From Pseudonocardia abyssalis (lineage in GTDB: Bacteria; Actinomycetota; Actinomycetes; Mycobacteriales; Pseudonocardiaceae), in contig NZ_JADQDK010000001.1 of NCBI RefSeq assembly GCF_019263705.2, positions 1,984,001-2,048,000 of the forward strand: DNA of 64,000 bases, given 5' to 3'. Position 1 is the first letter of the stretch. Each line of letters starts with the position of its first letter. Both the position numbers and the translations under genes were made by a program. A model generated the notes under the pieces. The model was not told where the DNA came from, searched no databases, and saw only the letters and a list, made by a program, of their open reading frames with translations. This document shows positions 18,058-26,494 of this stretch, piece by piece.

Positions 18058-18270
18058 GTGGACGACGACCCCCTGGTACGCACCTTCGAGGTGCTGGCGT
18101 GGCCGTCGGACCGGCGGATCGTCCTCTACGTCCCGGAGATCGAGGCGGCCACCACGGTGCTGTCGATGGTCGGGGCCGAGGACGCCGCCCGCTCGCTGAT
18201 CGCCGACCTCACGGGCCTGGCCCCGGAGGCGATCGGCTGTCGGATCGGAGCGGGTCGGCCCCGCCCCTGA
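18058..18270 (+). CDS. Small hypothetical protein
   Basis: 70 residues from GTG 18058 (DDDPLVRTFEVLAWPSDRR). It shows alternating strands and one helix (LYVPEIEAATTVLSMVG), so probably a folded cytosolic domain. It is placed 55 bases after the PBP gene and 16 bases before the DUF3500 gene. I do not recognise a family. Start supported only by codon usage and spacing. Confidence 0.5.
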   Translation: MDDDPLVRTFEVLAWPSDRRIVLYVPEIEAATTVLSMVGAEDAARSLIADLTGLAPEAIGCRIGAGRPRP

Positions 18271-18286
18271 CGGGTAGCATCCCCGG

Positions 18287-19426
18287 GTGATCACCGCAGA
18301 TCCCGCCCGCGACATCGCCACCCGGACAGCGGGGGCCGCGGCGGCGTGGCTCGCCTCCCTCGACGCCGACCAGCGCCGCGTCGCGTCCGGCGCGGTCCCC
18401 GGGTCCGCCGACGACGCCGAGCGGCTGCGCTGGTTCTACACCCCCACCGACCACGGCGGGCTCACCGTCCACGCCCAGCGCCCCGCCCAGCAGCGGCTGG
18501 CGATGGCGCTCGTCGCGAGCGTGCTGTCCGAGGCCGCGTACGTCACCGCGACGACGGTGATGGGACTGGAGAACGTGCTCGACCGCACCGAGGGCTTCGT
18601 CACGGGCTTCGGTCGCGACCGCGGGCGCGACCCCGGCCTCTACTACCTGCGCGTCTTCGGCGAGCCGGGGGGTGCGGCGCCGTGGGCGTGGCGGTTCGGC
18701 GGGCACCACGTGTCGGTCAACGTCGTCGTCGTCGACGGGCGGGTGGCCGCGACGACGCCGCTGTTCCTCGGGGCCGATCCCGCGTCCTCCCCCCTGCTCG
18801 GCGGCGCGCGCCTGCGCCCGCTCGGGGCCGTGGAGGACCTCGCGCGCGACCTCGTCCGCTCCCTCGACGCCGACCTCGCCGCCGCCGCGGTGCTGCTGCC
18901 GCGCGCGCCGTCGGACATCGTCACGGCCAACCGCAGCCGGGTGTCACCCGGCGACCGCGTGATCCCGCTCGCCGGGGTGTGGCGGGCTCCGTTCGACGAC
19001 GCGGGCGAGCAGGCGAAGCTGCAGCGGATGAGCGACGCGATCGACGACACGGCCGGGCTGGACGACACCGACCACGCCGCGGTCGCCCTCACCCACGCCC
19101 CGAAGGGCGTGCCCGCCTCGGCGCTGGACGCGGGGCAGCGCGAGCGGCTGCGCGCGCTGCTGGGGTGTTACCTCGACCGGGTGGCCGAGGGCCTGTCGCC
19201 GCTCCCCCGCTACGCCGACGACGCCGCTCTCGACGCCGTTCACCTGGCCTGGGCGGGTTCCACGACCCCGGGCGAGCCGCACTACTACCGGCTGCAGGGC
19301 CCGCGGCTGCTGCTGGAGTGGGACAACACCCAGCGCGACGTCAACCACGCCCACTCGGTGTGGCGCGACCCCGAGGCCGACTTCGGGCTCGACGTCCTGG
19401 CCGGACACCGGGCCGCTCACCACTAG
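18287..19426 (+). CDS. DUF3500 family protein
   Basis: 379 residues, GTG start. Characteristic blocks of DUF3500: ERLRWFYTPTDHGGL, AQQRLAMAL, YYLRVFGEPG followed by WAWRFGGHHVSVNVVVVDG, LGADPA, and the terminal LLLEWDNTQRDVNHAHSVWRDP. Histidine- and aspartate-rich conserved motifs suggest a metal-dependent enzyme, but no activity is established to my knowledge. Its TAG stop overlaps the TAG stop of the convergent kinase in a shared CTAG. Confidence 0.85.
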   Translation: MITADPARDIATRTAGAAAAWLASLDADQRRVASGAVPGSADDAERLRWFYTPTDHGGLTVHAQRPAQQRLAMALVASVLSEAAYVTATTVMGLENVLDRTEGFVTGFGRDRGRDPGLYYLRVFGEPGGAAPWAWRFGGHHVSVNVVVVDGRVAATTPLFLGADPASSPLLGGARLRPLGAVEDLARDLVRSLDADLAAAAVLLPRAPSDIVTANRSRVSPGDRVIPLAGVWRAPFDDAGEQAKLQRMSDAIDDTAGLDDTDHAAVALTHAPKGVPASALDAGQRERLRALLGCYLDRVAEGLSPLPRYADDAALDAVHLAWAGSTTPGEPHYYRLQGPRLLLEWDNTQRDVNHAHSVWRDPEADFGLDVLAGHRAAHH

Positions 19427-20043
19427 CCGACCCGCACCACCAGGTCGGCTCGCCCCCGGGTGGCCTCGACCAGCACCGCGTTGGGGTCGTCGACCGCCGC
19501 CACCCAGGCGGCCGCCTCCGCCGGGGTCCTCCCGAACCGCACGTGCCGGGCCGTGAGCCGGGCCCGACGCAGGTCGTCGTCGACGGCACAGAACCAGACC
19601 TCGTCCAGCTCGGCGCGGACCTCGCGCCAGCCAGGTTCGTCGAGCAGCAGGTAGTTGCCCTCCGTGAGGACCACCCGGGCGGCGCGCGGCACCGGGATCG
19701 CCCCGGCCACCGCCTGCTCGAGGTCGCGCTCGAACATCGGCGCGAGGACGACGTCCTCGTCCCGCGCGCGGATCCGGCGCAGCAGGGCGACGTAGCCGCC
19801 GACGTCGAAGGTGTCGGGGGCGCCCTTGCGACCGGCGCGGCCCAGCCGGGCCAGCTCGACGTCGGCGAGGTGGAACCCGTCCATCGGGACGTGCGCGACG
19901 GCGTCGGCGCCGTGCTCGGCCGCCACCGCGTCGCGCAAAGCCGCGACCAGCGTCGTCTTGCCCGCGCCGGGGCAGCCGGCGACGCCCACCACGACCCGCC
20001 GGCCGGGGAGCGCCCCGATGCGGGACACGAGATCGGGGATCAC
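19423..20043 (-). CDS. P-loop nucleoside/nucleotide kinase family protein
   Basis: 206 residues, GTG at 20043 in a GTGA overlap with the phosphatase gene. Walker A GVAGCPGAGKTTL is at residues 18-31, then HVPMDGFHLADV and the YVALLRRIR and VLTEGNYLLLDEPGW motifs typical of PanK/uridine kinase-like proteins (fructose- or pantothenate-kinase group). The substrate cannot be assigned. Coupling to a regulatory phosphatase is unusual for a metabolic kinase. Confidence 0.82.
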   Translation of the reverse strand: MIPDLVSRIGALPGRRVVVGVAGCPGAGKTTLVAALRDAVAAEHGADAVAHVPMDGFHLADVELARLGRAGRKGAPDTFDVGGYVALLRRIRARDEDVVLAPMFERDLEQAVAGAIPVPRAARVVLTEGNYLLLDEPGWREVRAELDEVWFCAVDDDLRRARLTARHVRFGRTPAEAAAWVAAVDDPNAVLVEATRGRADLVVRVG

Positions 20044-22394
20044 GCGACCCGCACCGCCAGCACCACGATGTCGTCGTCGGTGTCGGCCGCGGTGTCGCGG
20101 ACGAGGTGGTCGCAGAACTCGCCGAGCGGGCGGTGGGCGTGGGCCCGGACGAGCTCGAGCAGGTCGGCGTTCGCGCGGCCGTCCGGGTCGCGGCGGCGCT
20201 CGACGAGCCCGTCGGTGTAGAGCAGCAGGGTGCTGCCCGGGGGCAGGACGATCTCGCTGTCGCGGCGCACCGTGTCGGGGGCGACGCCCAGGACGATCCC
20301 GACGTCCCCGGTCAGGAACGCGGGCTCGCCCGCCGCCGACACCACGACGGGCGGCGGGTGCCCGGCGTTGGACCAGCGGAAGACGGCCTCCCCCGCGCGC
20401 TGCACCACGTGACCGTGCACGAGCGTGGTGAACCGGGTGACGGCGAGCCGGGTGGCGACGCGGTCGAGCGCCGCCACCGCCGTCGACGGCGGGTGGTCGG
20501 CGTCGGCGAGTGCCCGCAGCATGCTGCGGAGCTGGCCCATCGTCGCCGCCGCGGGGAGGTCGTGACCGGCGACGTCGCCGACCCCGACGGCGAGGTCGCC
20601 GCCGGGCAGCGGGAACGCGTCGAACCAGTCGCCGCCCACCGCGAGGCCCGCCGCGGCGGGCAGGTAGCGCGTCTCGATCTCCAGTCCGGGCGCGGTCGGC
20701 GGGTCGGTGAGCATCGCGCTCTGCAGCGCGACGGCGACCTGCCTGCTCTGCTGGAACGCGGTCGCCCGCTCGACCGCGGTGGAGGCCCGCGTGCCCAGCT
20801 CCCCGACCAGGCCCAGGTCGTCCTCGGTGTAGCGGGGCCGGTCGCCGACCCCCACGAACAGCAGCGCCGCGACGACGACCCCGCCGGAGAGCACCGGCGC
20901 CACCAGCACCGAGTGGGCGTCGACCCCGATCCCCCACTGCGCCATCTCCGGGGTCGGCTGCCAGTCGCGGGTGTCGACCCGCGGCACGTCGGCGAGCACC
21001 GGCGCCCCGCCGCGGACGCAGCGGGCGATCGGGTGCGTCGCGGCGAACACGAACCGGGCGTCGCCCATCGGCGACTCGGGCAGGCCGGGCGCGGTGCGGG
21101 ACACCGAGCGGCGCCCGGTGACGCCGCCGCCCGTCCGGGACGGGTCCACGAGGTAGACGCGGCAGACGTCGGCGAAGTCGGGCACGAGCGCGTCGGCCAG
21201 CGCACCGAGCTCGCCCTCGGGTTCGGTGGCGGAGTTCATCGCGAGCGTGGCGCCGGCGAGCAGGTCGAGCCGGTCACGGGCGCGGACGCCGTCGTCGATG
21301 TCGGTCTCCGTGCCCACCCACTGCGCGACGCGGCCCTCGGTGCGCACCGGCACGGCGCGGGTGCGGAACCAGCGGTACCCACCGTCGGCCGTGCGCAGCC
21401 GGTAGACCTGCGAGAAGACCTCAGCGGTCTCCGCGGCGACGGCCTGCTCCCACGACGCGCGCCAGGCGTCGCGGTGCTGGGGGTGCACCGCGTCGAGGAA
21501 GCCCCAGCCGCGCATCGCCGCGATGCTCTGCCCGGTGATCGCGCGCAGGCCGGGGGCGTCGCGGCGTGCGCTGCCGTCGACCTCGCGCACCCACACCGCG
21601 GCGCTCGTCGCCTCGATGAGGCTCTGGTAGCGGTTGAGCGCGTGCTCGCGCTGGGCGGCGACGCGCGCGAGCTCGCGGCGGGTCTTCTCCGCCACGGTGA
21701 CGTCGACGATCACGACACCGCACCCGATCATCTCGCCGTCCGGGGCGTGCACCGGGTACATGCTCATCCGCCACTCCTGCGGCGGGCCGTCCCCGTGCCA
21801 GAGCCGGCCCCGGATCGGCACGGCGGGGCGCGCCGCCCCGTCGGCCAGTACCGCGCGCAGACCGTCGGCGATGGTGGCGCCGACGGCGCCGTGCACCTCC
21901 TCCAGCGTCCGGCCGAGCCGCTGGTCGACGGTGCCGCCGTCGATGTCGAGGACGGCACCGTTGACGCGGCGGTAGCGCAGCGCGGTGTCGAAGTAGGCGA
22001 GCCCGACAGGCGCGCTCTCCCACAGCGCGTCGAGCAGCGCGAACGCCTCGTCGCCCGCCCGGGTGTCGACGACGTCCTGGAGCACCCCGACCACCGAGAG
22101 GCCCGGCACGGTGACGGGCACGGCCCGGAAGTACAGCGTCGGGCCCGACCCGCGGGCCGGGACGCGCCCGGTGAACGGGCGGCCGGCGCGCAGCTCGTCG
22201 GCGATCCGGGCGAGCGCGGGGCCGTCCATCGACGCCTCGGTGAGGCGCGTGCCCAGCACCCGGTCCGGGGGCCATCCGGTCAGATGCTCGGCGTGGCTGT
22301 TCCACAGCACGACGGCCTCGTCCTCGTCGAGCGCGAACACCCCGACCGGCAACCGGTCCACGACCCCGGCCAGAACCTCGTCCGGGCGCTCCAC
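20040..22394 (-). CDS. PAS-GAF-PP2C (SpoIIE-type) serine phosphatase
   Basis: 784 residues, GTG start. Domain order: a first PAS domain (about 8-105, FALDEDEAVVLWNSHAEHLTGW), a second PAS (about 120-235, SAPVGLAYFDTALRYRRVN), a third PAS (about 255-370, RWFRTRAVPV), a GAF domain (about 385-550), then a C-terminal SpoIIE/PP2C phosphatase with GGDWFDAFPLPGG, GDVAGHDLPAAATMGQLRSMLRA, WSNAGHPPP, LLLYTDGLVERR and DDIVVLAVR. The metal-binding aspartates are present. Such proteins dephosphorylate anti-anti-sigma factors in partner switches; no STAS protein is adjacent. No transmembrane segment, so cytosolic sensing. Confidence 0.93.
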   Translation of the reverse strand: MERPDEVLAGVVDRLPVGVFALDEDEAVVLWNSHAEHLTGWPPDRVLGTRLTEASMDGPALARIADELRAGRPFTGRVPARGSGPTLYFRAVPVTVPGLSVVGVLQDVVDTRAGDEAFALLDALWESAPVGLAYFDTALRYRRVNGAVLDIDGGTVDQRLGRTLEEVHGAVGATIADGLRAVLADGAARPAVPIRGRLWHGDGPPQEWRMSMYPVHAPDGEMIGCGVVIVDVTVAEKTRRELARVAAQREHALNRYQSLIEATSAAVWVREVDGSARRDAPGLRAITGQSIAAMRGWGFLDAVHPQHRDAWRASWEQAVAAETAEVFSQVYRLRTADGGYRWFRTRAVPVRTEGRVAQWVGTETDIDDGVRARDRLDLLAGATLAMNSATEPEGELGALADALVPDFADVCRVYLVDPSRTGGGVTGRRSVSRTAPGLPESPMGDARFVFAATHPIARCVRGGAPVLADVPRVDTRDWQPTPEMAQWGIGVDAHSVLVAPVLSGGVVVAALLFVGVGDRPRYTEDDLGLVGELGTRASTAVERATAFQQSRQVAVALQSAMLTDPPTAPGLEIETRYLPAAAGLAVGGDWFDAFPLPGGDLAVGVGDVAGHDLPAAATMGQLRSMLRALADADHPPSTAVAALDRVATRLAVTRFTTLVHGHVVQRAGEAVFRWSNAGHPPPVVVSAAGEPAFLTGDVGIVLGVAPDTVRRDSEIVLPPGSTLLLYTDGLVERRRDPDGRANADLLELVRAHAHRPLGEFCDHLVRDTAADTDDDIVVLAVRVA

Positions 22395-22441
22395 GCGGAG
22401 GATCGTAGGTGCCGGGAGGCCTCCGGTGCGATGCTGGGCTG

Positions 22442-22846
22442 GTGGACGGTACGGAGGAGCAGACCCCGCAGGATCCCGTCGCCCGGCTGCGCGCCCTGTG
22501 CCTGGCCCTGCCCGAGGTGACCGAGAAGGTCAGCCACGGCGAGCCGACGTGGTTCGTGCGCAAGGTGTTCGTGTCCCTCGCCGACCACCACCACGACGAC
22601 CGGCTCGCGTTCTGGTGCGCCGCCCCGCCCGGCGTGCAGGAGGAACTGGTGGCCGCCGAGCCGGAGCGCTTCTTCCGCCCGCCCTACGTCGGCGGGCGCG
22701 GCTGGCTCGGGGTGCGGCTCGACGTCGACCCCGACTGGGACGAGATCGCCGAGATCGTCACCGACGCCTACCTGGTGATCGCCCCGAGGAAGCTCGCGGC
22801 GGGAGTCAGCTCGCGAACAGCTGCGCGGGGTCCGCGAACGCCGTGA
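22442..22846 (+). CDS. MmcQ/YjbR family protein
   Basis: 134 residues from GTG 22442. LCLALPEVTEKVSHGEPTWFVRKVF is the hallmark of the MmcQ/YjbR (DUF419) double-wing fold, followed by WCAAPPGVQEELV, FFRPPYVGGRGWLGVRLD and DWDEIAEIVTDAY. Members are small DNA-binding-like proteins of unproven role. Its 3' end runs 41 bases into the convergent broken VOC gene, which may be why its last ~15 residues look unconserved. Confidence 0.85.
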   Translation: MDGTEEQTPQDPVARLRALCLALPEVTEKVSHGEPTWFVRKVFVSLADHHHDDRLAFWCAAPPGVQEELVAAEPERFFRPPYVGGRGWLGVRLDVDPDWDEIAEIVTDAYLVIAPRKLAAGVSSRTAARGPRTP

Positions 22847-23241
22847 ACTCCAGCGTGTTGCCCGCCGGGTCGAGCAGGAACAGCGTCCACTGCTCCCCCG
22901 GCTCGCCCGCGAACCGCGGGTAGGGCTCGATCACGAACGCGGTGCCCGCCGCGCGCAACCGCCCGGCGGTGGCGTGGGACCCCTCGACGCCCAGCACGAG
23001 TCCGGAGCAGCACGAGTCCGAAGTGCGGCACCGGCACGCGGTGGCCGTCGACCCCGCTGTGCCCGCCCGGCCCCGCCCCCGGCGCGACGTGGGTGCCGAA
23101 CCGGTGGCCGTGCAGGTCCCAGTCCTGCCGGTGCTCCGCGCCGCGGCCGCGGGCGAGGCCGAGCACGTCGCCGTAGAACGCGCGGGCGGCGTCGAGGTCG
23201 TCGACGGGGACGGCGAGGTGGAACGGGGGACGGCTACGTTC
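22806..23241 (-). pseudogene. VOC/glyoxalase-fold protein, frameshifted by a 16-bp duplication
   Basis: Two reading frames each carry half of one VOC protein. The upstream half reads FHLAVPVDDLDAARAFYGDVLG, then HRQDWDLHGHRFGTHVAPG and HRVPVPHFGLVL. The downstream half reads LGVEGSHATAGRLRAAG, then EQWTLFLLDPAGNTLEFTAF and DPAQLF. They are out of register because of a 16-base insertion carrying a second copy of CAGCACGAGTCC. Removing it restores ...HFGLVLGVEG.... In addition I find no ATG, GTG or TTG in the right frame near the expected N-terminus. Either the gene is inactive or the assembly has an error. Confidence 0.8.
22992..23019. repeat. 12-bp direct repeat at the VOC frameshift
   Basis: CAGCACGAGTCC occurs at 22992-23003 and again at 23008-23019, separated by GGAG, giving a repeat unit of 16 bases. 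Sixteen is not a multiple of three, which accounts for the change of frame. Confidence 0.9.
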
Positions 23242-23246
23242 GACAC

Positions 23247-24008
23247 GTGTCCGATCTTCCCACGGTCGCGGTGCCCGGCGGCCGCGTCGAGTTCGACGAC
23301 GTGCCGGGCGACCCCGACCGCGCGCCGCTGTTGTTCCTGCACGAGGGCCTCGGGTCGGTCGCGCTGTGGCGCGGCTGGCACCGCCGGATCGCCGACGCCA
23401 CCGGGCGGCGCACCGTGGCGTACTCCCGGCTCGGGCACGGCTGGTCCGATCCGCCGCCCGCGCCGCGCGACACCGGGTTCATGCACGAGGAGGCCCGTGT
23501 CGTCCTCCCCGCGCTGCGGGCGGCGTTGGGGATGGCGGCGCCGGTGGTGATCGGGCACAGCGACGGGGCGTCCATCGGGCTGGTGCACGCCGCGGGAGCG
23601 GAGGTGGTCGGGCTCGCGGTGCTGGCCCCGCACGTGTTCGCGGAGGAGTTCGGGCTCGTCGGGGTGCGCGCGGCCCGCACCGCGTACGTCGAGGGCGACC
23701 TGCGCGGGCGGATGGCGCGGCGGCACCGCGACCCCGACGCCGCGTTCCACAACTGGAACGACGTGTGGCTCAGCGACGACTTCCGCGCCTGGGACCTGCG
23801 CCCCGACCTCCCCGGCATCACCTGCCCGGTGCTCGCCGTCCAGGGCACCGGGGACCCCTACGGCACGGTCGCCCACGTGGAGGCGGTGCGCGACCTCGCC
23901 ACGGGCCCGGTGCGGCTGGTGGTCCTCGACTGCGCCCACGCCCCCCACCTGGAGGCACCGGAGGAGACGACCGCCGCGCTGCTGGAGTTCCTCGCCCCCC
24001 TCCCCTGA
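23247..24008 (+). CDS. Alpha/beta-hydrolase
   Basis: 253 residues from GTG 23247 (SDLPTVAVPGGRVEFDD). Standard fold motifs: LLFLHEGLGSVALWRGW (HEG oxyanion motif), nucleophile elbow GHSDGASIG with Ser near residue 96, acid in VQGTGDPYG, and histidine in DCAHAPHLEAPE. It is close to the haloperoxidase/esterase-type hydrolases found beside VOC genes. Its start lies next to the 5' end of the broken VOC gene, so the two would have been divergent. Confidence 0.88.
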   Translation: MSDLPTVAVPGGRVEFDDVPGDPDRAPLLFLHEGLGSVALWRGWHRRIADATGRRTVAYSRLGHGWSDPPPAPRDTGFMHEEARVVLPALRAALGMAAPVVIGHSDGASIGLVHAAGAEVVGLAVLAPHVFAEEFGLVGVRAARTAYVEGDLRGRMARRHRDPDAAFHNWNDVWLSDDFRAWDLRPDLPGITCPVLAVQGTGDPYGTVAHVEAVRDLATGPVRLVVLDCAHAPHLEAPEETTAALLEFLAPLP

Positions 24009-24032
24009 CCCCTGCGCACGAGTTCGGGCGGG

Positions 24033-24458
24033 TCAGGCCGTGGCCGTCCAGCCCGACCACCGTTCCGGGGTGATCACCAGGACCGCGCCGTCCGGCGGGG
24101 CCGCGGCGTAGGGCGGGTACTTCGCGCACAGCGCGGCGAGCGCGTCGGCGCGCAGCGGACCGTCGTCGTGCACCGCGGCCGTCCCGTCGACCCGCACCCA
24201 CCACAGCGTCGACCAGTCGTCGGCGTAGTGGTCGGCGACCGCGGCGACGCGCGGGTCGCGGCGCACGTCGTCGAGGCGGGCGAGGCGGGTGCTGGTCTTG
24301 GGCTTCACGTCGTCGATCGCGGAGCACAGCAGGTCCCCGAGCAGCACGAACGTGAACGGGACCAGCCGTGGGGTGCCGTCGGCGCGCAGGGTCGCGAGCC
24401 GGGCGACGGGGGCGGCGGCGAGCCGCTCGCGGCGCTGGGCGTCGTCGAGGACCGGCAC
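24033..24458 (-). CDS. TIGR03668-type PPOX-class F420-dependent oxidoreductase
   Basis: 141 residues, GTG abutting the stop of the SMP-30 gene with no gap. Split-barrel flavin-fold markers: ARLATLRADGTPRLVPFTFVL, LCSAIDDVKPKTSTRLARLDDVRRDPRVA, and WWVRVDG. This matches the TIGR03668 group of deazaflavin (F420)-binding proteins in actinomycetes. The substrate is unknown. It is the last gene of a three-gene run with the dipeptidase and SMP-30 genes. Confidence 0.87.
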   Translation of the reverse strand: MPVLDDAQRRERLAAAPVARLATLRADGTPRLVPFTFVLLGDLLCSAIDDVKPKTSTRLARLDDVRRDPRVAAVADHYADDWSTLWWVRVDGTAAVHDDGPLRADALAALCAKYPPYAAAPPDGAVLVITPERWSGWTATA

Positions 24459-25331
24459 TCAGGGGGCCGGGATCTCGACGCGGACCGACACCAGCGCCGC
24501 CTCGCGGGTGTCGCGCCGCTCGTGCTCGGCGAACCCGGGGGCGGTGCACAGGAACAGCGTCCGCCCGTCCTCGCCGCCGAGCGCGCACGCGTACACGCCG
24601 GTGCCGACGTCGACGGTCTCGACGATCGCCCCCTGCGGCCGCACGCGGACGGCCCGGTTGCCCAGGGCGTCGGCCGCCCACACCGCCCCCTCGGCGTCGG
24701 CGCACATCCCGTCCGGCGCGATCGCGAGCGACCCGAGGACCTCGGGCACGTCGGTGCTCGTCGGGTGGTCACCGAAGCGGGCCCAGTCCCGGCGCTGCCC
24801 GAGCGAGCCGTCGAAGTCGACGGGGTAGCCGCTGATCCGGTTGCCGAGGGTCTCCGCGACGACGTACTCGCCGTTGATGAACACCGACCCGTTGGGGAAG
24901 CTCAGGTCGGTGGCGGCGACCGTGGAGGAGCCGTCGGGGTCGATGCGCACCACCGACGCGGTCCGCACGGGGGCACCCGTCATGAGGTCGAACCCGAAGT
25001 TGCCGACGAACGCGCGCCCGTCGGGGTCGACGACCATGTCGTTGAGCAACCCGGTGGCGTACCCGGAGAGGTCGGCGTGGACGGAGAGCGTCCCGTCGGT
25101 CTCGCGGCGCAGCACGCGGTGGTCGCGCATCGAGACGATCAGCAGCCGGCCGTCGGGCAGCCATCCCAGGCCCGACGGCTGTGCGGCCACCTCGGCCTCC
25201 ACCCGCACGTCGGAGCCGTCCTCGCGCGCGGAGAGGACGCGGTGGGTGTAGAAGTCGGACACCCAGATCCGCCCCTCCCGCCAGCGTGGGCTCTCCAGGA
25301 ACGAGTACTTCTCCAGCACGACTGTGGGCAT
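24459..25331 (-). CDS. SMP-30/gluconolactonase-like beta-propeller protein
   Basis: 290 residues from ATG 25331, two bases after the dipeptidase stop. SMP-30 motifs: LESPRWREGRIWVSDFY (metal glutamate), QPSGLGWLPDGRLL, GLLNDMVVDPDGRAFVGNFGFD (metal Asn/Asp), LSFPNGSVF and PDGMCADAEGAVWAAD. The family hydrolyses sugar lactones and other lactones using a divalent metal. No signal peptide is seen. Confidence 0.92.
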   Translation of the reverse strand: MPTVVLEKYSFLESPRWREGRIWVSDFYTHRVLSAREDGSDVRVEAEVAAQPSGLGWLPDGRLLIVSMRDHRVLRRETDGTLSVHADLSGYATGLLNDMVVDPDGRAFVGNFGFDLMTGAPVRTASVVRIDPDGSSTVAATDLSFPNGSVFINGEYVVAETLGNRISGYPVDFDGSLGQRRDWARFGDHPTSTDVPEVLGSLAIAPDGMCADAEGAVWAADALGNRAVRVRPQGAIVETVDVGTGVYACALGGEDGRTLFLCTAPGFAEHERRDTREAALVSVRVEIPAP

Positions 25332-25333
25332 GC

Positions 25334-26413
25334 TCAGATACTGCCGCTCTCGTCGGCCGCGCGCAGCACCCGCAGGGCGTTGCGCCCGGCCAGCTTGGCG
25401 CGGTCCTCCCCCGACCAGCCGCGGTCGGCCAGCGCGTCGAACAGGGCCGGGTAGCGGGAGACGTCCTCCAGGCCGGTGGGGAACTCCGAGCAGCCGTCGT
25501 AGTCCCCGCCGATCCCGATGTGGTCGACGCCGGCCACCTCGCGGGCGTGGTCGAGATGGGCGACGACGTCCCCGAGGGTCGCGCGGGGGGAGGCCGGGCC
25601 GTCCCAGACGGCGGCGAAGGCGTCGCGGGCGCGGAGGTCGTTGTGGTCGAGACCCCGGCCGGCCATGGCCTCGGCGAGCCGCTCGTCCCACTCCTCGACG
25701 GCGGTGGAGACGAAGCGCGGTACGAACGTCACCATCGCCGTGCCGCCGTTGGCCGCGAGCGCCGCGAGGACGTCGTCGGGGACGTTGCGGGGGTGGTCGG
25801 TGACCGCGCGGCACGACGAGTGCGTGAACAGCACGGGGGCGGCGGTCGCGTCGAGGGCGTCGCGCATGGTGGTGGCGGCGACGTGCGAGAGGTCGACGAT
25901 CATGCCGATCCGGTTCATCTCGGCGACGACCTCGCGGCCGAACGGGGACAGGCCCCCGCAGACGGGGTCGTCGGTGGCGGAGTCGGCCCACTCGACGTTG
26001 CTGTTGTGGGTCAGCGTCAGGTAGCGGACGCCGAGGCGGCGCAGCATCCGCAGCACGGCGAGCGAGCCGTTGATGCAGTGCCCGCCCTCGGCGCCGAGCA
26101 ACGAGGCGACCCGGCCCTGCGCCGTCGCGGCGGCCACCTCGTCCGCGGTCGTCGCCGGGGCCAGCTGGTCCGGGTACCGCGCGACCAGGCGGTGCACCAG
26201 GTCGATCTGCTCCAGCACCGCGGTGACGGCCGCGTCGCCGGTGTAGGAGCAGGGCACGTAGACCGACCAGAACTGGGCGGCCACCTGCCCCGCCCGGAGC
26301 CGGGGCAGGTCCGTGTGGAACTGCGGTTGGGGCTGCGCCACGTCGGCATCACCCCGGGCGCGCAGCGCCCAGGGCAGGTCGTTGTGGCCGTCGACGAGGT
26401 CCAGGTCCGGCAT
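25334..26413 (-). CDS. Membrane-dipeptidase (renal dipeptidase, M19) family protein
   Basis: 359 residues, ATG at 26413. The zinc motif [11 protein letters not shown] is at the N-terminus; [56 protein letters not shown] and [13 protein letters not shown] complete the M19 binuclear zinc site. Such enzymes split dipeptides, including D-amino-acid dipeptides. No signal peptide or lipobox, so probably cytosolic. It heads the dipeptidase - SMP-30 - F420 PPOX run. Confidence 0.93.
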   Translation of the reverse strand: MPDLDLVDGHNDLPWALRARGDADVAQPQPQFHTDLPRLRAGQVAAQFWSVYVPCSYTGDAAVTAVLEQIDLVHRLVARYPDQLAPATTADEVAAATAQGRVASLLGAEGGHCINGSLAVLRMLRRLGVRYLTLTHNSNVEWADSATDDPVCGGLSPFGREVVAEMNRIGMIVDLSHVAATTMRDALDATAAPVLFTHSSCRAVTDHPRNVPDDVLAALAANGGTAMVTFVPRFVSTAVEEWDERLAEAMAGRGLDHNDLRARDAFAAVWDGPASPRATLGDVVAHLDHAREVAGVDHIGIGGDYDGCSEFPTGLEDVSRYPALFDALADRGWSGEDRAKLAGRNALRVLRAADESGSI

Positions 26414-26455
26414 GGGCCCCAGTATCGGGAACAATCGGCGCCCGCGCGCCGTTCT

Positions 26456-26473
26456 TTGTTGCGCTTGCAACAA
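26456..26473. promoter_or_regulatory. Perfect inverted-repeat operator between dipeptidase and pirin
   Basis: TTGTTGC-GCTT-GCAACAA is a perfect 7-base inverted repeat. It sits 21 bases upstream of the pirin start, within the 81-base divergent gap to the dipeptidase. The AT-rich arms stand out in this GC-rich sequence and look like a MarR- or TetR-type binding site. The regulator is unknown; a MarR gene lies 17 kb away. Confidence 0.6.
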
Positions 26474-26494
26474 CTTTACCCCGGAGGTCCTGCG

